Assembly: GCA_012517825.1 (NCBI GenBank)
Contig: JAAYUG010000173.1
Coordinates: forward strand, 1 to 56,077
Direction of reading: 5' to 3'
Origin: Bacteroidales bacterium
GTDB lineage: Bacteria > Bacteroidota > Bacteroidia > Bacteroidales > JAAYUG01
Length of the DNA: 56,077 nucleotides
Under the pieces are notes generated by a model. It saw only the letters and a program-made list of their open reading frames with translations. It was not told where the DNA came from and searched no databases. Of this stretch, positions 51,718-56,077 are shown one piece after another (positions within the stretch are counted from its first letter, which is position 1; each line of letters opens with the position of its first letter). Both the position numbers and the translations under genes were made by a program.

Positions 51718-51919
51718 AACCCACATGTTTTACAAACACAAGCACAGCGGTAATGAAACCACCAACATGCGGGTTCCATCATACTATTGAAAATCAATTT
51801 TATTTTGATGAAACACCCATGTATCGCAAACACATACATATGAATAAAAATCAAATCATGGGTGTTCCCCCGCTTTGGCGGGGCAGGCTATCCGACCTTT
51901 GAAAATAAACTTTATTCAG
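51712..51919 (+). repeat. Tandem hairpin repeat forming the tsaC leader
   Basis: Two imperfect tandem units, A (51712-51805) and B (51806-51919). In each, ATGAAAC opens an inverted repeat (A: AACCCACATG 51718-51727 with CATGCGGGTT 51766-51775, one mismatch; B: AACACCCATG 51812-51821 with CATGGGTGTT 51857-51866, perfect), and each ends in a TTGAAAAT...TTTATT stretch directly before the next ATGAAAC (24 of 28 bases equal). The third ATGAAAC is the tsaC start. Unit B also holds the hairpin CCCCGC-TTTG-GCGGGG (51868-51883). Confidence 0.75.
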
Positions 51920-52495
51920 ATGAAACAGGAATTCGGCAATGATATAAACCAGGCGCTGAAAGTTCTTCAGCAGGGCGGAATGATTATCTATCCTACCGAT
52001 ACCATCTGGGGCATCGGCTGCGATGCAACCAATGCAACTGCCGTTGAAAAGGTGTTTACCGTCAAGAAAAGAACCGGACAAAAAGCCATGATTGTTCTCA
52101 TGCCCGACGTATCATGGCTCCCGTCGTACGTGAAGCATATACCTGAGGTGGCCTATCAGCTGATTGAAGTAGCTGACAAGCCGCTGACGCTTGTTCTGGA
52201 AGGGGCTTTTAATCTCGCCTCCAACCTGGTTGCTCCCGATGGAAGCATTGCTGTACGGATTGTTCACGATTCTTTCTGCCAGGCACTGCTGGAACGGTTC
52301 GGCAAGCCTCTTGTTTCCACTTCGGCCAATTTCTCAGGAGAACCTGCCCCGGCTGTCTTCCGTGACATTGAACCCCGCCTGCTTGCCATGGTTGACTATG
52401 TGGTAGGCTGGCGTCAAAACGACAACACCCCCGGTGAACCCTCTTCCATTATCAGGCTGGGGCCCGGAGGTGAAGTCAAAATTTTACGGCCTTAG
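51920..52495 (+). CDS. tsaC: L-threonylcarbamoyladenylate synthase (TsaC/Sua5 family)
   Basis: 191-residue YrdC-domain enzyme that makes threonylcarbamoyl-AMP from threonine, bicarbonate and ATP for tRNA t6A37. Motifs are YPTDTIWGIGCDA, KKRTGQKAMIVLM and STSANFSGEPAP. It is the short, single-domain type without the Sua5 C-terminal domain. The frame is open from 51875 across the hairpin, but ATG 51920 begins at the family N terminus. The upstream tandem repeat may regulate it. Confidence 0.92.
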   Translation: MKQEFGNDINQALKVLQQGGMIIYPTDTIWGIGCDATNATAVEKVFTVKKRTGQKAMIVLMPDVSWLPSYVKHIPEVAYQLIEVADKPLTLVLEGAFNLASNLVAPDGSIAVRIVHDSFCQALLERFGKPLVSTSANFSGEPAPAVFRDIEPRLLAMVDYVVGWRQNDNTPGEPSSIIRLGPGGEVKILRP

Positions 52496-52611
52496 ATGTT
52501 CTGTTTTTTCCGGAAAACCGGAAGAGGATGTTTCAAAATTCCATTTTTCAACATCCTCATAATGAATCTCATAAATCAGGGACAACCAGGAGCGTATGCT
52601 TTGCCGCTCTT
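52496..52611. other. Convergent intergenic region with two hairpins
   Basis: TTCCGG-AAAA-CCGGAA (52508-52523) and a longer hairpin with arms GAGGATGTT (52524-52532) and AACATCCTC (52550-52558), with an inner AAAAT/ATTTT pairing. Neither is followed by a clear T tract on either strand. They may still act as 3' stabilisers or weak terminators for tsaC and the GIN-domain gene. Confidence 0.5.
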
Positions 52612-53334
52612 TCAGATAGGTCTGGCCTTCCCGCTCCCGGAAATAACTACATCCAGCATGGGCTTACCACGGTAATAAAGATTTCCGCTTCCCGAAATGC
52701 GGCCTTCAAGCCTTTCCGTAACGTTTACCGAGCAGTTCCCCGATCCGCTGATTTTTACACTACCCTGCTTTGCCAGAAAATTTTCGGCATTGACGTCGCC
52801 CGAACCGCTGATGGAAAAATCAATTTCTGAAAGCTCAGAACCGCCGTTTACCGTCATATTGCCTGAACCTGAAATTCTTCCGCTAAGCGATTTTGCATTG
52901 AGTTGTTGAATGATAAATGACCCGCTTCCGCTCAGCCTGAGGTCAAGAGCATTCGTATTCAGCGGCTTTTCGGAAACGATTTTCCCTGAGCCGGAAAGTT
53001 CCATAAACTGGCATTCGGCCGACGACAGGGTAATTTTTACCTTTCCATTCCAGCGGAAACTAAATCCGCGGGTAAAAATTTTCAGGGTCGACCCTTCTAC
53101 CTGGGTAACTACTCTTGCCAGATCATCGGGATCCCCTTCCAGAATTACCCGCTGGGTCTTATCCTGTGTATAATACACATCGGCCGGTATGCTTACGGAA
53201 AAGCCCTTAAATACCGAAAGGTCACGTTCCTCCCTTTTTTCATCCTGCCAGGGAGCAAAACTGATCAGTGAGCCGGCCAGCAGAAAAGCAAGAATTCCTG
53301 AGAAAGCCAGCAATAATTTACTCGTTGATTTCAT
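52612..53334 (-). CDS. GIN-domain (DUF2807) exported beta-solenoid protein
   Basis: 240-residue protein with an N-terminal hydrophobic signal (LLLAFSGILAFLLAGSLISF) and seven SGSG turns at regular spacing (ELSGSGKI, RLSGSGSF, RISGSGNM, SISGSGDV, KISGSGNC, RISGSGNL, VISGSGKA), the hallmark of the GIN/DUF2807 beta-solenoid. Sometimes annotated as a putative auto-transporter adhesin, but its function is not established. Probably anchored in, or exported to, the envelope. Lies alone on the minus strand. Confidence 0.87.
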   Translation of the reverse strand: MKSTSKLLLAFSGILAFLLAGSLISFAPWQDEKREERDLSVFKGFSVSIPADVYYTQDKTQRVILEGDPDDLARVVTQVEGSTLKIFTRGFSFRWNGKVKITLSSAECQFMELSGSGKIVSEKPLNTNALDLRLSGSGSFIIQQLNAKSLSGRISGSGNMTVNGGSELSEIDFSISGSGDVNAENFLAKQGSVKISGSGNCSVNVTERLEGRISGSGNLYYRGKPMLDVVISGSGKARPI

Positions 53335-53469
53335 AAGGTTCTGTTTTTGTTTCAGAATATAAGACGTACAATCCTGTCAATTGTTGCATCATTAAACCGT
53401 AGAATCCTGCAAAAGGTTCTGCCGGCTCAGATACAAGAATTGTGCCAGTTCCGTCCCGTAAAAAAAGGA

Positions 53470-54003
53470 TCATTCATCCTGCGCATTTTCGTTGATGTCG
53501 GCCAATCCTTCGGGCAGGTCGGCCTCAATGATCCTGTTTTTGTGATCAATGCGCTGGATGATCGGTTCAGCAAATGGTACAAGAAAGTCCACATTCCCGT
53601 TACTTACCTGCAACAACGGATTCATTTCATAGTCCACAACTCCGGTTACATTACCGGTTTGTCCTGTTCGCTTATCTACAAAAGCATACCCGATAAGGTC
53701 ATGAAAGGTCAGTTCCTTTTTCCGGCGTACTTTTTGCCGTAAAAGAAACACCTCTCTTCCGGGCAGTTCTTCGTTTTTTACCGGCGACCCGATATCACGG
53801 AAACGCACAATGGCAGTGTCGTCGGAAAGGAATTCCGTTTCTTCCGGAAAAAATGGTACGGGATATCCGTCAAATTCGACAAATACAACCTTCTGCCCCT
53901 TCAGCACGGAGGACAATTCACCTGAACCCCGCAGGATAACAGCACCCCTGATCCCGTGAAGTTTGGTAATACGGCCAATAGAATGCAATTTTTCAGGTTC
54001 CAT
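53470..54003 (-). CDS. rimM: Ribosome maturation factor RimM
   Basis: 177-residue factor for late assembly of the 30S subunit head, binding ribosomal protein uS19. IGRITKLHGIRGAVIL at the N terminus and the PRC-barrel part (DLIGYAFVDKRTGQTGNVTGV, split here as DLIGYAFVDKRT and GQTGNVTGV) identify it. It follows rpsP by 27 bases, the common gene order, and shares its promoter. Confidence 0.93.
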   Translation of the reverse strand: MEPEKLHSIGRITKLHGIRGAVILRGSGELSSVLKGQKVVFVEFDGYPVPFFPEETEFLSDDTAIVRFRDIGSPVKNEELPGREVFLLRQKVRRKKELTFHDLIGYAFVDKRTGQTGNVTGVVDYEMNPLLQVSNGNVDFLVPFAEPIIQRIDHKNRIIEADLPEGLADINENAQDE

Positions 54004-54030
54004 GGCCGAAAGTTGTTAAGGAAGATCGGA

Positions 54031-54600
54031 TTATTCGGCAGAACCTTCAGCCTTGCCTTCTTCAGCAGGAGCTTCTGCTTCGGCAGAAGGGCTTTCTTCA
54101 GCCGCTTCGCCTTCCGGCTGGGCACTCTCAGCTTTAGCTTTCTCGGCATTCTTTTTGGCGATTTCCTGTGCCCTGAGCTCTCTGACCTTGGCTTCTGCTT
54201 CCAGTCGTTTCCGTGCTTCCTCTTCTTTTGCCTTCTGAGTATGGCTCTTCTTTTCTTCCAGCTTCTTCAGCTTGTCTTCTTTCCATGCATTGAAGCGTCT
54301 TTCAGCTTCTTCGGCATCAAAAGCACCTTTTTTTACCCCCTCCAGAAGATGCTTTTTCAGCATAACTCCTTCGGAAGATAAAATAGCACGGCATGTATCA
54401 GTGGGTTGTGCGCCTTTTTGCAGCCAGGACAGCGCTTTATCGAAATCCAGTTCAATGGTTGAAGGATTGGTAAGCGGATTGTACACTCCAATCTTTTCAA
54501 TAAATCTGCCATCCCGTGGCGCCCTGCTGTCAGCTACCACTATGTGGTAATAGGGCCGTCCCCGACGACCTTTTCTGCTGAGTCGAATTTTTACAGGCAT
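54031..54600 (-). CDS. rpsP: 30S ribosomal protein bS16 with long acidic C-terminal extension
   Basis: Residues 1-80 are a normal bS16 ([40 protein letters not shown]). Residues 80-189 are an extension, first helical and Lys/Glu-rich ([17 protein letters not shown]), then low-complexity Ala/Glu ([11 protein letters not shown] at the end). Such extensions are frequent in this phylum, whereas bS16 of other bacteria is about 80-90 residues. It leads the rpsP-rimM operon. Confidence 0.95.
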   Translation of the reverse strand: MPVKIRLSRKGRRGRPYYHIVVADSRAPRDGRFIEKIGVYNPLTNPSTIELDFDKALSWLQKGAQPTDTCRAILSSEGVMLKKHLLEGVKKGAFDAEEAERRFNAWKEDKLKKLEEKKSHTQKAKEEEARKRLEAEAKVRELRAQEIAKKNAEKAKAESAQPEGEAAEESPSAEAEAPAEEGKAEGSAE

Positions 54601-54639
54601 TGTTCTTTATTTATGGTTTTCAATAAATTTTTGAGTGCG

Positions 54640-54670
54640 CAAAGATAGTTTTTTTATTCAGGAAAGCAAA
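54640..54670 (-). promoter_or_regulatory. Promoter of rpsP-rimM
   Basis: On the minus strand, TTTG (54667-54670), a 19-base spacer and TATCTTTG (54640-54647) match the Bacteroidota promoter exactly in both boxes. The leader would be about 33 bases. Confidence 0.72.
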
Positions 54671-54735
54671 CCACCAAAAAGGAAATGGCAGAACAAAACA
54701 TTCCATCCCTTCCTGAAGCGAATACAGTGCAGAAT

Positions 54736-56064
54736 TCATTCTTCCCGCTCAAACACGGTTTTTACGTTGGCCCGGCCCAGCCGTTCAACAAGCCATGCAT
54801 GAATTTTCTCCTGCGCATCCTTATCCAGCCTGCCGCGATATCCGAATACAACTACTGAAATGTCTTTCCCTTCCGTTCCCTGAGAAGTGTACATTCGGGT
54901 TTCAGCATAAGAGCAGGATTTCAATTCAGGAAAGATTGCACGGGCTTCCCCCAGCAGTTTTTTCCCTGTATCGGGCACTTTACTGAGGGCATCATACTGG
55001 GATTTATAACGCTGAACCATAACCTGCAGACGCTGAACTTCCGTATTCATCCTTTCCGATTCTTCCCTGTTCTTCAAAGGTTCGTCCATTCGCAGGGCAG
55101 TTTCAATTTCAACGGAGGCTTTCTCCAGACCGAAATTCTCAGCCAGACCTGTCAAATGCTTTTTCGCTGCCTCCGAAAGAGTACCTCCTCCGTAGACAAG
55201 CACCAGTGTTTTCTTTTCAGGATTGATTTCATGCCGCAAAAGATAATTTCCTTCATAATAGCTTACGCTCTTTAAATATTCGTTTGCTCCCGATATGAAC
55301 TTCTCCTTCTGAACCAGTTTGTAACCAAAATAAATACTTGGTATAAGCGTTACAACGATGATTACGGTGATGAACCTGTTGATCCTGTTCCGGAGGTGAG
55401 GATCGATGATGGTTGTAATGGGAAATTTCAGAAGCTGCGAAACCAGCAGTGCAGCAAAGGCAATGAAAACCGAATTGATAAAAAACAGGTACAAGGCTCC
55501 AAAAAGGAATTTCACCTGCAAGGTGGCCAGTCCATAGCCCGCCGTGCAGAGAGGAGGCATCAGGGCCGTAGCAATGGCCACGCCGGGAATCACATTGCCT
55601 TTTTGTTTGCTGCTTAGTGCAACAATTCCCGCCAAACCTCCGAAAAAAGCAATAAGAACATCGTAAATTGTAGGACTGGTGCGGGCAAGAAGCTCCGAAT
55701 GAGCTGAGGAAACCGGAGTAAGTGTAAAATACAATGTTGAAGTAACTAAACTGGCTATGATGGCAAATGAGAAATTCTTCAGCGCTTTTGATAAAAGGGG
55801 GAAATTGTAGGTTGCGATGCTGTAACCCACACCAATAATAGGACCCATGAGAGGAGAAATGAGCATGGCACCGATAATAACTGCCGTTGAATTCATGTTC
55901 AGCCCGACCGAAGCTACCATAATGGCAAAGATCAGAATCCACAGATTGGTACCTTTAAAGACGATATCTTTGCGGATGGTTGCATCAGTATTCCCAAAAT
56001 CCTCCAGCTCCGGTTCAAGGTTGAGGTAATGAAGAAATAAGCGGAAGTAATGTGATAAGTTCAT
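54736..56064 (-). CDS. DUF389 family membrane protein
   Basis: 442-residue protein of the DUF389 / TIGR00341 family. A cytoplasmic start (about 1-35) leads into six or seven hydrophobic segments (LWILIFAIMVASVGLNMNS, AVIIGAMLISPLMGPIIGVG, and others, up to about residue 260). The family signature ISPLMGPI is present. The C-terminal 180 residues are soluble and include a coiled coil (EESERMNTEVQRLQVMVQRY) and a YGGGTLSEAAKKHL block. Function of the family is unknown; transport has been suggested. Complete in the window, starting at 56064. Confidence 0.86.
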   Translation of the reverse strand: MNLSHYFRLFLHYLNLEPELEDFGNTDATIRKDIVFKGTNLWILIFAIMVASVGLNMNSTAVIIGAMLISPLMGPIIGVGYSIATYNFPLLSKALKNFSFAIIASLVTSTLYFTLTPVSSAHSELLARTSPTIYDVLIAFFGGLAGIVALSSKQKGNVIPGVAIATALMPPLCTAGYGLATLQVKFLFGALYLFFINSVFIAFAALLVSQLLKFPITTIIDPHLRNRINRFITVIIVVTLIPSIYFGYKLVQKEKFISGANEYLKSVSYYEGNYLLRHEINPEKKTLVLVYGGGTLSEAAKKHLTGLAENFGLEKASVEIETALRMDEPLKNREESERMNTEVQRLQVMVQRYKSQYDALSKVPDTGKKLLGEARAIFPELKSCSYAETRMYTSQGTEGKDISVVVFGYRGRLDKDAQEKIHAWLVERLGRANVKTVFEREE

Positions 56065-56077
56065 GGCGGGTAAACCA

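Noticed and set aside
51714-51902. 62-codon frame across the tsaC leader
   Set aside because: Starts in the repeated ATGAAAC and follows the inverted repeats; composition is explained by the repeat, so a peptide product is not supported.
1-56077. CRISPR array, integron or transposon
   Set aside because: No regularly spaced direct repeats, no integrase or transposase, and no terminal inverted repeats bounding gene blocks were found.

Overview
The window looks like a piece of a Bacteroidota chromosome, probably from a free-living, polymer-degrading member of the class Bacteroidia. The support is: a SusC/SusD pair, two-component-type propeller and TPR proteins fused to SpoIIE phosphatases, a large PAS hybrid kinase, the dnaE-trxA and rpsP-rimM arrangements, and several promoters of the Bacteroidota type (TTTG, 19-21 bases, TAnnTTTG) instead of E. 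coli-type boxes. No species can be named from this. No transposase, integrase, rRNA gene or CRISPR array was seen.

Layout. 1-62: 3' end of a tRNA and its terminator. 179-1540: a secreted GH43-CBM6 glycosidase. 1820-5122: a sulfate assimilation cluster (DUF2061, APS reductase, cysD, cysN), followed by an exported PHP phosphoesterase and a GNAT protein. 7559-9076: a Tat-exported aldo/keto reductase. 9221-20566: a hybrid sensor kinase, a lipoprotein M1 peptidase, a TonB-dependent receptor and a TPR-coiled-coil-SpoIIE phosphatase. 20556-27977 (minus): a candidate nutrient locus made of a small exported protein, SusC, SusD, a second PHP phosphoesterase and a glycerophosphodiester phosphodiesterase. 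28570-31771 (minus): a NEW3-domain membrane protein with an ABC-2 transporter. 32006-33930: two RNA methylation genes. 33990-34984: a small phage-CI-like regulatory cassette. 35045-37456: a membrane pyrophosphatase. 37687-42130: dnaE, trxA and a LOG protein. 42132-47704 (minus): an exported TPR-caspase protein overlapping a 14-blade propeller-SpoIIE phosphatase. 47816-52495: ribD diverging from prmC-dapD-GT4-tsaC. 52612-56064 (minus): a GIN-domain protein, rimM, rpsP and a DUF389 membrane protein.

How the genes may work together. CysD and CysN make APS. The reductase carries the Cys pattern of APS-type (iron-sulfur) enzymes, so no cysC would be needed. In the 20-28 kb locus the outer-membrane pair would import a ligand, and both predicted exported enzymes are phosphoesterases, so the substrate may be a phosphodiester or phosphomonoester rather than plain glycan. 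Two SpoIIE-type phosphatases, each linked through one membrane segment to an extracytoplasmic sensor and each next to a different exported partner (TonB receptor or caspase), suggest signalling from envelope to cytoplasm.

The least explained elements are non-coding. A roughly 135-base element occurs twice (7381-7512 and, inverted, 28204-28341) with an identical 17-base core and stems that keep pairing while their sequences differ. A tandemly duplicated hairpin leader lies in front of tsaC (51712-51919). Palindromic candidate operators lie upstream of the cys cluster, the TonB receptor and the CI-like cassette.
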